The position numbers and the translations under genes were made by a program. This document shows positions 11,825 to 21,901 of a stretch of 64,000 nucleotides of DNA, in pieces; the stretch's first letter is position 1; each line of letters begins with the position of its first letter. The notes beneath the pieces were generated by a model. It was not told the DNA's origin. It searched no databases and worked only from the letters and a program-made list of their open reading frames with translations. Source of the stretch: Diaporthe sp. PMI_573 (lineage: Eukaryota > Ascomycota > Sordariomycetes > Diaporthales > Diaporthaceae); NCBI GenBank assembly GCA_021399435.1, contig JAJTUP010000007.1, positions 62,001 to 126,000 of the forward strand, read 5' to 3'.

Positions 11825-12720
11825 TTAGACTTTATTTTTTTAAGTAGATTGGCATTATAGTTGTTAATTTCTAGTATATTAAATGCTTAAATAGGTAGAG
11901 TAATATCAGACTAGCCTAAAAAATAAAGATGCAATTTATATTAAAAATAAACCTATCTACTAAAACTTTAAATTTTTAGGCTAGCACTATACTTTAACTA
12001 TAGCTTTAAATTAACTAAATTAATTAAAAATGGGTAATTAAAATTAATTGGCACTAATTAATGTCAATTTTAATTAATTTCTTTACCCTAAATAGGTATT
12101 AGGGCTGGTTAAAATTGGTAAAGTTGGCAAAAGTAACCGGTAAGATGGTTTAACCAGCTAACTGGTAGACTATATTAAGTATTTACTCTTTAACTAAATT
12201 AAGTTTATACTTTTTAAGATATAATTCTTTATAATATAACTAGTTATTTATCTTATTATATAAAATAGTTTTAGGATACTAAAGATTTAAGTAGCCTAAG
12301 TTATACTTAAGGGTTTCTTTTAATTTTTTTTAAAATTCTTAATTACCTAAAGTATTAGTTAGATTTTATTTTCTTTAGAGTAGATTAGTATTATAGTTAT
12401 TAAATTTTAGTATATTAAATATTTAAGTAGGTAGAGTAATGCGAGATTAATATAAAAAATAGAAATATAATCTATATTAAAAATAAACCTACCTATTAAA
12501 ACCTTAAATTTTTAGACTAGTACTATAATACTATTATATCTTTAAATTAACTAAATTAATTAAAAATAAGTAATTTAGACTATTTGGCACTAATTAGTAC
12601 TAAATATAATTAATCTTTTTACCTTAGGTAGGTATTAAGGTTGGCTAAAGTTAGTAGATTTAGTAAAAAGTGGCGGGTATATAATAATGGCGGCTGACTA
12701 GTAAACCATGTTAGCTAAAT
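11825..12720. repeat. Two tandem copies of a ~360 bp AT-rich sequence
   Basis: The segment from 11825 (about to 12180) recurs from 12359 (to about 12720), an offset of 534 bp. Shared landmarks are AATAGGTAGAGTAATRYSAGA-like text, AAAAATAAACCTA, TTTAAATTAACTAAATTAA and GGTATTARGGYTGG. No coding potential was seen. It could be the two ends of a decayed element or a local duplication. Confidence 0.6.
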
Positions 12721-12877
12721 TAAAAAAAAAGATAAAGTAGCTTAATAAAAAAGATTATGCCTAAATTAAATAAATAATATAATTTATTAGTCTAGCTCTA
12801 GATAATAAATATAAGCTAGCTATTTTTAAGATTAATAATAATCTTATTAATAAATTTTAGTAAAATAGTTAACTATA

Positions 12878-14738
12878 ACGTGAAACACTAACGAGTCGCG
12901 TACCCTAACGAGTTGCGCGCTTTTCCAGAATCTGACATAATCCACCTTCTAACCGCGTTTTCTCGCGCTACATCCGAAAATAGGCAAAATAAAAGAATCT
13001 ACTATTTAGCTTGCTATCCAAGCTATTTAAAAAGACCCAAAACTAAGCAGGTAACGTGCATCTCGGCTATACGATATCCCCGAATCTACCCTCCGTAATA
13101 GAATGGCCAGCCGAACTGTATAACAAGATACCTACCCTAATAACAAGAGATTGATAAAAACAGAAGAGGAGGTTATTGTTTAATATATACTTGACTGGGA
13201 TTCCCGAGGATATTCACTGGTCCTCACTGATGTGGAAGATATGGCCAACACACTACTCCGAGACCATGATGGCAGCACTATCGGGAAGAACTGGGTATAA
13301 AGATTTGTTACGTTGGAATCACGTCTTAAAATACGTGTTAACTATATATATGACTACTCGAGGGCCCTATATGAAGATCCAGACATGATTAATGGGTGGT
13401 TCGACCTTGTGTCTAATATATATATAAAATATAGAATCCTAGATAGTAATACCTATAACTTTGATAAGATAGGCTTTATGATAGGTGTTGGTATACCTAA
13501 AACAATAGTTACTGGTACTAATTAACGTAGGCAAGTAAAATCAATACAGCCTGGAAATTAGTAATGGGCAACAGGTGTCGAATTTATTAGTAGGGATGGG
13601 TAGGTTAGACCACTAATACTAATCATTAAGGCCAAGGTATACCTCGCAAGTTAGTATACTGAAGGTGGTATCCCCTATGACTAGATTATTAAAACAAGCC
13701 TAAATAGATAAATAACAAATATAATTACCTTAGTATAGATTAAGTATTTTAATAAATATACTATACTATATATAACAGGTATCTATTAGTTATTAATACT
13801 TAATGGTCATAAGAGCCACTATTCTATAGACTTTAAGAGATTCTACAAGGTAAAGAACATTATTATTCTTTATATGCCTCCTTATTTATCTTATCTACTC
13901 CAGCTACTAGATGTTAGGTATTTTAGTCTACTTAAGAAGGTATATAGTAGAGAAATCAACTAATTCAGCAAGGCCTGGATTACATACATTGATAAGATAG
14001 AGTTCTTTCTCGCCTTCCACACTATACATAACAAGGTTTTCAAGCTAGAAACCATCAAGGGAGGTTTCAAAAGAGTAAGGCTTATTCTATTTAATCATGA
14101 AGTAGTACTTTCCAAGTTAGATATCAAGATTCGGACACTATTATTATAACTAGGCTCCCTAGCATTACCTACACCTTAGGTCTCCCAAACACTATATAAC
14201 TTAACATAGGTAGTTTCTTAATCAACTTTAATCAAAGATCAAATCACTCGTCATCAGGGAAGCTCTCCGATATTAATTTTAAATACTATTAACTACCTAT
14301 CAAAAGGTACCTAATCATTAGCCTATATAGTGTCCTTACTAACTGAAGAGGCCTATAACCTTTGAGTAGTAAATATAGTATTTTTAAAGCATTGCTTAGC
14401 TAAAAGAACATATCTATAGTCAGGGGGGTTACTTAGTACTTAAGAGGCTATAAAGATAATTGATTTAAATATAAAGGGGAAGTAGCTAGCTAGTGAAATA
14501 AGTGGTGGCGCTATAGAGGTGGTTTACCATGGACTGACTGTTTGACTATGTGGTAACTGCGGAAAGCCTGGGCATAATATACGAATATGTGAAGAAGATG
14601 AAGAATTATCTAATATATCTAGTTCTAATTAGTTTTGGTTAATTTCAATTAATGTAGTACTATAATTTAGGTTGTTTTGCTAATAGTGCTGAAAAGCGCG
14701 TGACTTGCTGGGGTACGCGACTTGTTAGTGTTTCACGT
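12878..14738 (+). mobile_element. Fot1/pogo-type transposon, copy 1, full length but defective
   Basis: The element is 1861 bp between TA dinucleotides (12876-12877 and 14739-14740). Terminal inverted repeats of about 47 bp begin ACGTGAAACACTAACGAG. The transposase reads left to right and is broken by many stops. Recognisable pieces are a CENP-B/HTH-type part (GKNWVYRFVTLESRL, then YDYSRALYEDPDM, from about 13260) and the DDE segment (DGHKSHYS-like at 13800, PPYLSYLLQLLD-like at 13875). The family end IKGGFKRVRLI-like lies near 14060. Fot1 of Fusarium is of similar size. The copy cannot encode an active enzyme. Confidence 0.85.
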
Positions 14739-14864
14739 TACTATATACTTTAAAAACTTAGTTAATCTATTAGTAAAAAATATTATTCTTATAGTTTCTA
14801 AAGATAATACTAAGCTTAATATAATAAAATAAAGATATTACTTATAGTATAATATAGTAAAAAA

Positions 14865-15033
14865 TGTGATGGGCTTAGCCTAGTAGTGGGTTGTCTGGAT
14901 TATATAACTAGACTTTGTATATTTAGGCTCGATTCCCAGACGTCCCTGCAGGGTCATCCTATCTCTCTCTTTATCTTTTATATTTACTCTAATACTACCA
15001 GATTTCCTGTCATTTGACTCAAACCCTGTTACA
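14865..15033 (+). repeat. Left LTR of the gag-only element
   Basis: 169 bp, TG...CA ends. It differs from the right LTR at scattered sites, mostly C/T and G/A (for example CCTGCAGGGTCATC here against CCTGCGGGGTTGTC). It contains the tRNA-like boxes described for the right LTR. Confidence 0.8.
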
Positions 15034-15678
15034 TTACGAAAGATCCTCTTTTTAGCCGCTAGTCTAGAAGAGTACTGCTTCCTTTCTAAAATGGCCGAAT
15101 TTCCTTATTTCCTTCACGCTTGCCTACCTGACGTGCCCCTTCTACAGGGCGCCTAAGACCTTAATGCATGGTAGATTAAGATATATGTAAAAGTCTTAAT
15201 AGACGCTGATTTAATTGGGTCGGAATATATATAGTTATACTATGTTTATACCCGTCTAGGCCTAGGACCAGCAGATGTATTTTAAGCGTTTATGACTTGA
15301 GCGGAAGACTTTGGATAAGCGGGATTTAGTGAATATAGTGCGGCTTCCCTGATTACCTCGGTTAGAAATGCCTATAAAGACCTGAATAATCTTAAGAAAG
15401 CATGCTAATGCCTGGTATAAATATGATAAACGGGCTTCCTAGATGCCTTTCTTCAAGCCTTTAATTCTGCCCTTTTTAAAGCAAAAGCTGACTTGTGGCC
15501 CTTAGATACCAAGATTACGCTACTTGTCGCTGTTCTCAATAATACTATAAGGAAAGAGGTAGAAGCAGAAGATTGGCCAGAAGAGTATAAGTAGTTTTAT
15601 ACCTTACTATATAAGATTTCTAGCTTTTTAGAACCAAAATCTAGTATAGTTGCCCCGGTAGACCTAATGGTACTAGAT

Positions 15679-18618
15679 CAGAGTTGTGATAATATAAAAA
15701 AATACAAAATACAAAAAAATATAATAATACATAATACAAATAATACAAAAATATAAAAATATAAATATATTCTAATACATAATATAAAAAATACAAGCCC
15801 CTTCTAATATATAATACAATAATACAATATATTATATATTATTTTATATTATATAATATATAATATAATAATAATATATTATATATTATTTTATATTATA
15901 TAATATATAATATATTTTCTATTTATAATATAATATAGTATATTATATTATTATATTTAAGTAATATGATGTTAATAATAATTTAAAAGAAGAGCTAAAT
16001 CAATATTTTAAAGAAGTACCTAAACCTAGAGATGTAAGTAAAGTATAATAAATTACCTATAACGTGAAATACTAACAAGTCGCGTACCCTAACAAGTCGC
16101 GTGCTTTTCCAGAATCTAACATAATCTACCTTCTAACCGCGTTTTCTCACACTACATCCTAAAATAGGTAAAATAAAAGAATCCACTATTTAGCTTACTA
16201 TCCAAGCTATTTAAAAAGACCTAAAACTAAGTAGGCAACGTATATCTTGGCTATATAATATCCCCGAATCTACCCTCCATAATAGAATAGCTAGCCAAAC
16301 TACACAACAAGATACCCACCCTAATAACAAGAGATTAATAAAAATAAAAGAGGAGGTCATTATTTAATATATATTTAACTAGGATTCCCGAGGATATTTA
16401 CTAGTCCTTACTAATATAGAAGATATAGCTAATATACTACTCTAAGACTATGATAGTAATATTATTAGAAAGAACTAGGTATAAAGATTTATTATATTAG
16501 AATTATGTCTTAAAACACACGTTAACTATATATATAACTACTTAAGGGCCCTATATAAAGATTTAGATATAATTAATAGGTAGTTTAACCTTATATCTAA
16601 TATATATATAAAATATAGAATCCTGGATAGTAATACCTATAACTTTGATAAGATAGGCTTTATAATAGGTGTTAGTATACCTAAAATAGTAGTTACTAGT
16701 GCTAATTAATATAGGTAAGTAAAATCAATATAGCCTAGAAATCAGTAATAAGTAATAGGTGTTAAATTCATTAGTAGAGATAGGTAGGTTAGACTACTAA
16801 TACTAATCATCAAGGCTAAGGTATACCTTATAAGTTAGTATACTAAGGGCAGCATCCCTTATAACTAGATTATTAAAACAAGCCTAAATAAATAAATAAT
16901 AAATATAATTACCTTAGTATAGATTAAGTATTTTAATAAATGTACTATACTATATATAATAGGTATCTATTAGTTATTAATACTTAATAGTTATAGGAGC
17001 TACTATTCTACAGACTTTAAGAGATTTTATAAGGTAAAGAACATTATTACTCTTTATATACCTCCTTATTCATCTCATCTACTCTAGCTACTAGACATTA
17101 GATATTTTAATCTACTTAAGAAGGTATATAGTAGAGAAATCAACTAATTTAATAAGGCCTAGATTATATATATTAATAAGATAGAGTTTTTTCTTACCTT
17201 CCACGCTATACATAACAAGGTTTTCAAGCTAGAAATTATCAAGGAAGGTTTTAGAGGAGTAGGGCTTATTCTATTTAATCATAAAGTAGTACTTTCTAAG
17301 TTAGATATCAAGATTTAGATACCATTATCACAACCAGGCTCCCTAGTATTACCTATACCTTAGGTCTCCTAAATACCACATAACTCAATACAGGTGGTTT
17401 CTTAATTAACTTTAATCAAAGATCAAATCACTTATTATCAGGAAAGCTCTCTAATACCAATTTTAGATACTATTAACTACCTATTAAAAGATACCTAATC
17501 ATTAGCCTATATAGTATCCCTACTAACTAAAGAAGCTTATAACCTTTGAGTAGTAAATATAGTACTTTCAAAGCATTACTTAGCTAAAAGAACATATCTA
17601 TAGTTAGGGGGGTTACTTAGTACTCAAGAGGCTATGAAGATAATTGATTTAAATATAAAGGAAAAGTAGCTAGCTAGTAAAATAAGTAGTAGCGCTATAG
17701 AGGTGGTCTGCCACGGACTGACTGTTCGACTATATAGTAACTATAGAAAGCCTGGGCAACAATGTATGAATATATGAAGAAGATGAAGAATTATCTAATG
17801 TATCTAGTTCTAATTAGTTTTGGTTAATTTTAATTAATGTGGTACTGTAATTTAGGTTGTTTTGCTAATAGTGCTGAAAAGCACGCGACTCGCTGGGGTG
17901 CGCGACTCGTTAGTGTTTCATGTTAGTTATTTCTAATAGTTATACTAATATTATTAATAGTTTTTAATCTTTAAGTAGTGGAAATTAAATAAAACTCTAT
18001 ATCTATATTTATCTATATTAGCAGCAAAATATTTAAATATTCCAGCTATTTCTGCTACTATAAAAGGCAACTTTAATAGTAGTACGAATATTATTACTAA
18101 AAGACGTACTAATTTAAAACATAAGACGCGGAAAGAATTATTGATTTTAAAATATAATAAAAAAGAAAAAGAAACGCTAAAGATTAAAAAACAGCCAGAT
18201 TTATATAAAGATTCATCTAGTGAATCTGAAATAGATCTAGAGGAAGGAGATACTAGTGACTTTAATTAGAATATTTTATTATTATTTATATATTTAAGTA
18301 TTGAAAATAAAGAAATAGACGTTAGAATATTTAAAAATAAAGAAAAAATAGTTTAAAAACTTAAAAGAAACAATATAGTTTAAATTAGTTAGAGCTTTAA
18401 TTAAAACTTATAGTATAAATTAATAATATTTAATATTTAACTATTTGTATTATTGTATTTTTTTGTATTATAATATAAAAAAATACAATAATACAAATAC
18501 AAAAAAATACATAATACAAAAAATACAAGCCCCCTCTAATACATAATACAATAATACATGTATTATGTATTATAATACAAATACAAATACAAAATGTATT
18601 TTTTTTGTCACAACTCTG
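15679..18618 (+). mobile_element. hAT-family DNA transposon remnant, interrupted by Fot1 copy 2
   Basis: It is flanked by an exact 8-bp target duplication TACTAGAT (15671-15678 and 18619-18626), as expected of hAT elements. Terminal inverted repeats begin CAGAGTTGTGA. Downstream of the inner insertion, sequence near 17985-18270 reads WWKLNKTLYLYLSILAAKYL, then NIPAISATIKGNFNS, TKRRTNLKHKT and ELLILKYNKKEK. This is the C-terminal hAT dimerisation domain. Just before the insertion ELNQYFKEVPKPRD is the preceding conserved bit. Without Fot1 the element is only about 1.08 kb, so most of the transposase was already missing. Long A/T simple-sequence tracts lie inside both ends (about 15700-15960 and 18420-18600). 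Confidence 0.85.
16062..17923 (+). mobile_element. Fot1/pogo-type transposon, copy 2, nested in the hAT element
   Basis: 1862 bp between TA dinucleotides (16060-16061 and 17924-17925). It is collinear with copy 1 along its whole length and has the same terminal repeats (ACGTGAAATACTAACAAG at the left end). It is more eroded than copy 1: many sites that are C or G in copy 1 are T or A here, leaving no open frame of note. Same orientation as copy 1, 3.2 kb away. Confidence 0.85.
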
Positions 18619-19065
18619 TACTAGATTCTACTTAAGTAGTAAGGTTAAGGCAAGGCCTTTGCTTTAGATGCGGAAAACCAGGCTATATTGCCCGGAATTA
18701 TAAGGAACTACAAGCAATAGCTATATGATTATTATCGGCTGCCGTGGCTAGTTAGTAGGAGGGTGAAGACGAAGAAGAGTAGAAAGGAGCGGGAGTAGAC
18801 GAGCTTAAAAGGATAGATTCTGTATTAGATAGGTCGGAAACCGGCATAAAAGGTTATAATACCAGCAGTACCTCCCGGCAGTTTCTAAGTAGTCTGATTT
18901 GCCGATTAAGGCCGACTAAGCTAGAAGCGCCGACTGAGGCAAGCTGGGCGAAAACCGTATGGCGCTGCCCGGTATTCGGGGGAAATTTAGCGATTTCTGG
19001 TTAATCTAGGCGGTTAGGAGGGACGTAGATTGCCGACAGAGGCAGTATCCCTAGTTGGGGGGTAA

Positions 19066-19234
19066 TGTGATGGGCTTGGCCTAGTAGTGGGTTGTCCGGA
19101 TTATATAACCGGACTTTGTGTATTTAGGCTCGATTCCCGGACGTCCCTGCGGGGTTGTCCTGTCTCTCTCTTTATCTTTCGTATTTACTCTAATACTACT
19201 GGATTTCCTGTTATTTGACTCGAACCCTGTTACA
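19066..19234 (+). repeat. Right LTR of the gag-only element
   Basis: 169 bp copy of 14865-15033. An RNA polymerase III A-box-like TGGCCTAGTAGTGG lies at 19077-19090 and a B-box-like GGCTCGATTCC at 19127-19137. Between them is a hairpin (GTCCGG 19094-19099 paired with CCGGAC 19109-19114). Confidence 0.8.
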
Positions 19235-19637
19235 AAAAATAGGTAAAGAAATATAAATAATATAAAAATAAAAACTATTATCTATTTAAAGAATTTCTAA
19301 CTATTTTAGGTAATAAGAAAAAGAGATATATAGTATATAAAGCTTTATTATAAGTATAGAAAAAATAAGGAGTATAATTATTTATTTAAGACTTTTAAGT
19401 AAATAATTTAAATTAAATTAACCTAATTGAATAATATTTTTTTATCTTTTAATATACTTTAAGGTTATTTAACATTTTAATATACTATAAGGTTATTTAA
19501 TATTGAAATACTATATTGTAATGTTAAATGAGGTATAGGGGTATATGTCATTTGACTGCATCCTACCGTCCTACTCGGCCCTTTAAACCAACGAGCCTTG
19601 CTGAACCCGAATCTCACCGAACCAGCAAGCAAAACAA

Positions 19638-20765
19638 TGACAACCTTCAAATTCCCCTCTTTGATGCCTCCGCAATGTGAGGTTCGTGAGAGCCGCAGTG
19701 GTCTGCTTCGCTGTGGCGGCTGCCAAGTGGTCTACCACTGCGGCGGTAAGCGTGAGTGAGCATCCCCCCCCTAGCTGCACACATCCGTGCCCGTTAGCTC
19801 AGACGCGCGGCAGATCAAAGACGCCACTGGAATAGTCACAAGGGCGCCTGCTTAGCCACCAGGGAAGCCCGCACGAGGTTCTCCAAGGAGGAGACCTTAC
19901 TGCGAAGCAACCCAGGCGACGGGCTCATGCTATCGGCGCGCGTCTTCAAGGAACAAGTCGGCCACTTCTGGGGCATCCTAGGCACCCGGGACTACATGCG
20001 CGCACGCTATGGCTTCGTCGAGATCATGCTAGAGAATTTTCCCTGCCATCAAGCCACCGTGCAGGCCGCTGTTGACCACATCATGGACATGCTGCGGCTG
20101 AACCGCAGCGACAATATGGGCCTGCGGAACTTGGTCCCCGCGCTGATGCTCCGCCTCGGGCGCGACCAGGATGCCTACAATTTCGTCAAGTGGTGGGCTA
20201 CGTGTGACCCGCACGGTGATTACGACTGGGGCGATACGGAGCTGCCGCATCTGGACACGAGGGATGCGGATGCTTTTGAGGAGCCCGAGTGGTGGACCCG
20301 CAGGTTTCTGGACCTGAGCCATGCATCTACTGTTATGTTGATCAAGTTGCGCCTCCTGTTCAGGCTGCGCGACTTGCAAAACACGGCGCGGGCTTTACAG
20401 GCTTTTACACTACCGCGCGAGATTGTGGACCAGGTGCGTGGGGAGTTATTAGAGGGCAGTCTTCTGGCCGGACGTCAGGCCCTTGCTTCCGCTGACACGG
20501 CCACGCTCGCGCAATGATCGAGAGAGTACGAAATCAGATTTGGGCGTTGTATTCTGCCGTGGAAGCTGCAAACGCAAACTTTTGGCCACTTCTACTCGCT
20601 ATAAAACATGAAGACCTAGAGTTGGAGAGGCCTGACTCCTACTCCTCTGGGTTACCGGAGGAGGCCAAATTGATGGCCTTGTATAATTATCCGGCGTGGG
20701 AAGAAACACCTGGGGCGCTTGATGAGATGGATGCAATTTGGTCCTGTCAGAATACTCGGTTATAG
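19638..20765 (+). pseudogene. MYND-type zinc-finger protein, probably broken
   Basis: The first exon starts MTTFKFPSLMPPQCEVRES. It holds most of a MYND finger: C14, RCGGC, then VVYHC. The usual second zinc ligand of the first CxxC is Arg (CEVR). After an intron (about 19747-19810, boundaries unresolved) comes ADQRRHWNSHKGAC, the second half of the finger. A long helical region follows (GHFWGILGTRDYMRARYGF; HIMDMLRLNRSDNMG; LMLRLGRDQDAYNFVKWW), as in a widespread fungal MYND family of unknown role, presumably protein-protein binding. At 20515-20517 the frame ends in TGA, but the family's next block (ALYSAVEAANANFWPLL) continues in the -1 frame to 20765. One missing A at CAATG would explain it. 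The gene sits at the edge of the mutated island. A sequencing error cannot be excluded. Confidence 0.6.
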
Positions 20766-21516
20766 TACAAATGCGTGGCAAGCTGGACTCGTTTGTAGAC
20801 TTAAAACTACCTTGGTCAGGGAGTCCGGCATTTAGGTTCATCGAGTAGAACGAACGAGTTGATATGGATCATAGACTCTACCTCCCCATCTTCTGTATAT
20901 GTGCGTACGCCCCCAGCAACCCCGTCTTTCCCCTCTTGTTAGCGTGGGTGTCCGGTCAGAGGACATCTAGATAGCGGCAAGCGCGTCATCTATTCAGTGC
21001 TGAGCCATTCCCTCAAGTCAGCAGAATGCATGCTGAAAGCTCCACACTCACGATCCCTTCGACCTCATTCGTCTGTGTTCTCACTTTTCCCTGAACAGAC
21101 TAGTCTTGTATCACAAAATCTGATGCAAGGTACGAAAGCTTGCAATCCGCTTTTGCAATAGTGTCCCAGAAAGTTGTGCGTGCCACGTGGTTTATTTTGT
21201 ATGAGAATATCTAAATGGACAACATGAACAGGCCTTGACTAGGTCTACCTACGAAACCTGCAGGTTGGCCAAGACTATGCCTTTGAAGCTGCTCATGTAA
21301 GAACCAGAGAGTCAAGAAGAAAAGAAAAGATAAAACCCCAACCCATGTTCCTTTACCCAGACCTAATCCCAGCCATTTTGATGCAGAGTGCTCACTTCGT
21401 ACACTTCTATCTGCCACTCCTTGCATCCCGAAAATTGCAAATCTAGAAGACGATGCAAACTTGACACTTGATGCACAACCAGCCTGGAAGAGGTTTTTCA
21501 GACTAGGTCTGATTAC
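20766..21516. other. Intergenic, no gene seen
   Basis: Presumed 3' flanks of the MYND gene and of the small secreted protein gene. Only short open frames. Confidence 0.45.
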
Positions 21517-21901
21517 CTAGATCCAAACGCATCCACTCCCGTCCTGGCCGCAAACCATCTGTAAAGAGAACATGGTTAGTAAACATGTGTCTCTGAGATT
21601 TCGAAACGCAAGATATAGAACAGAAGGTAAGTTGCATTTGGTCGATGTGGGACCGGGGGAGAAGGCGAGGACATAAGGGGTGACATACAACATCATCGCC
21701 GGGGCAGTTCCAGACATCACAGGACGAGACCTGGCCGGGGCAACGGCAGTCAGTCTGGCCCGAGATGGTTCCGCCGTTGCAGGCAGGAAGAATCTGTCCG
21801 CAATCGGCACGAGCCTCGAGGGGGTTGGTCTGAGGGTCGGTGGGCATGGCGAGAGCGCCAGTGGCGAGGAAGGTGAGGAAAGAGATGGTGAAGAACTGCA
21901 T
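21517..21901 (-). CDS. Small secreted cysteine-rich protein (effector-like)
   Basis: Exon 1 (21901-21689) and exon 2 (21558-21517) are joined across a 130-nt GTATGT...TTTACAG intron, giving 84 residues. Residues 1-18 (MQFFTISFLTFLATGALA) are a clear signal peptide, and LEAR at 28-31 could be a processing site. The mature part has eight cysteines (34, 41, 52, 54, 61, 66, 74, 81), enough for four disulfides. It contains CDVWNCPG and ends CGQDGSGCVWI. Size, export and Cys density are those of fungal small secreted proteins that act on hosts or competing microbes. No specific function can be assigned. It stands alone, with about 1.6 kb of non-coding DNA upstream. Confidence 0.8.

Larger units (their letters stand above)
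14865..19234 (+). mobile_element. Short LTR retroelement with gag only, interrupted by a hAT element
   Basis: Two 169-bp direct repeats (14865-15033 and 19066-19234) start TGTGATGGGCTT and end CTGTTACA, with AAAAA target duplications outside (14860-14864, 19235-19239). A purine run GTTGGGGGGTAA precedes the right LTR. Inside, gag-like sequence runs from about 15060 (for example ITLLVAVLNNTIRKEVEAE near 15510). It resumes after the insertion with a CCHC zinc knuckle at 18660-18701, reading CFRCGKPGYIARNY; the His and last Cys are both Tyr by C/T and G/A changes. Without the 2.94 kb insertion and its 8-bp duplication the element is about 1.4 kb. No protease, reverse transcriptase or integrase is present, so it depended on another element. 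Confidence 0.8.
6085..19560. repeat. AT-rich island of mutated transposons (RIP-like)
   Basis: Over 13 kb the composition drops to strongly AT-rich, dominated by TpA, with stops in all frames. It contrasts with the balanced GC of the flanking genes. Repeated segments inside the island differ from each other mainly by C/T and G/A transitions, the pattern of repeat-induced point mutation, which converts CpA to TpA. Recognisable elements are listed separately. Stretches with nothing identifiable are 6085-6888, 7221-7804, 8317-10143 (with an LTR-like GC patch near 9600-9780), 10663-11296 (GC patch 10743-10990) and 19240-19560. Confidence 0.85.

Noticed and set aside
13176..13525. 70-codon frames in Fot1 copy 1 as separate genes
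   Set aside because: They are fragments of the mutated Fot1 transposase in two frames, not independent genes.
14925..14955. A genuine tRNA gene in the LTR
   Set aside because: A and B boxes are tRNA-like, but acceptor and T-arm pairing are poor and the loop is 9 nt, so it is at best tRNA-derived.
6085..19560. CRISPR arrays, integrons or bacterial islands
   Set aside because: The organism is a fungus; repeats are transposon copies, not regularly spaced direct repeats.
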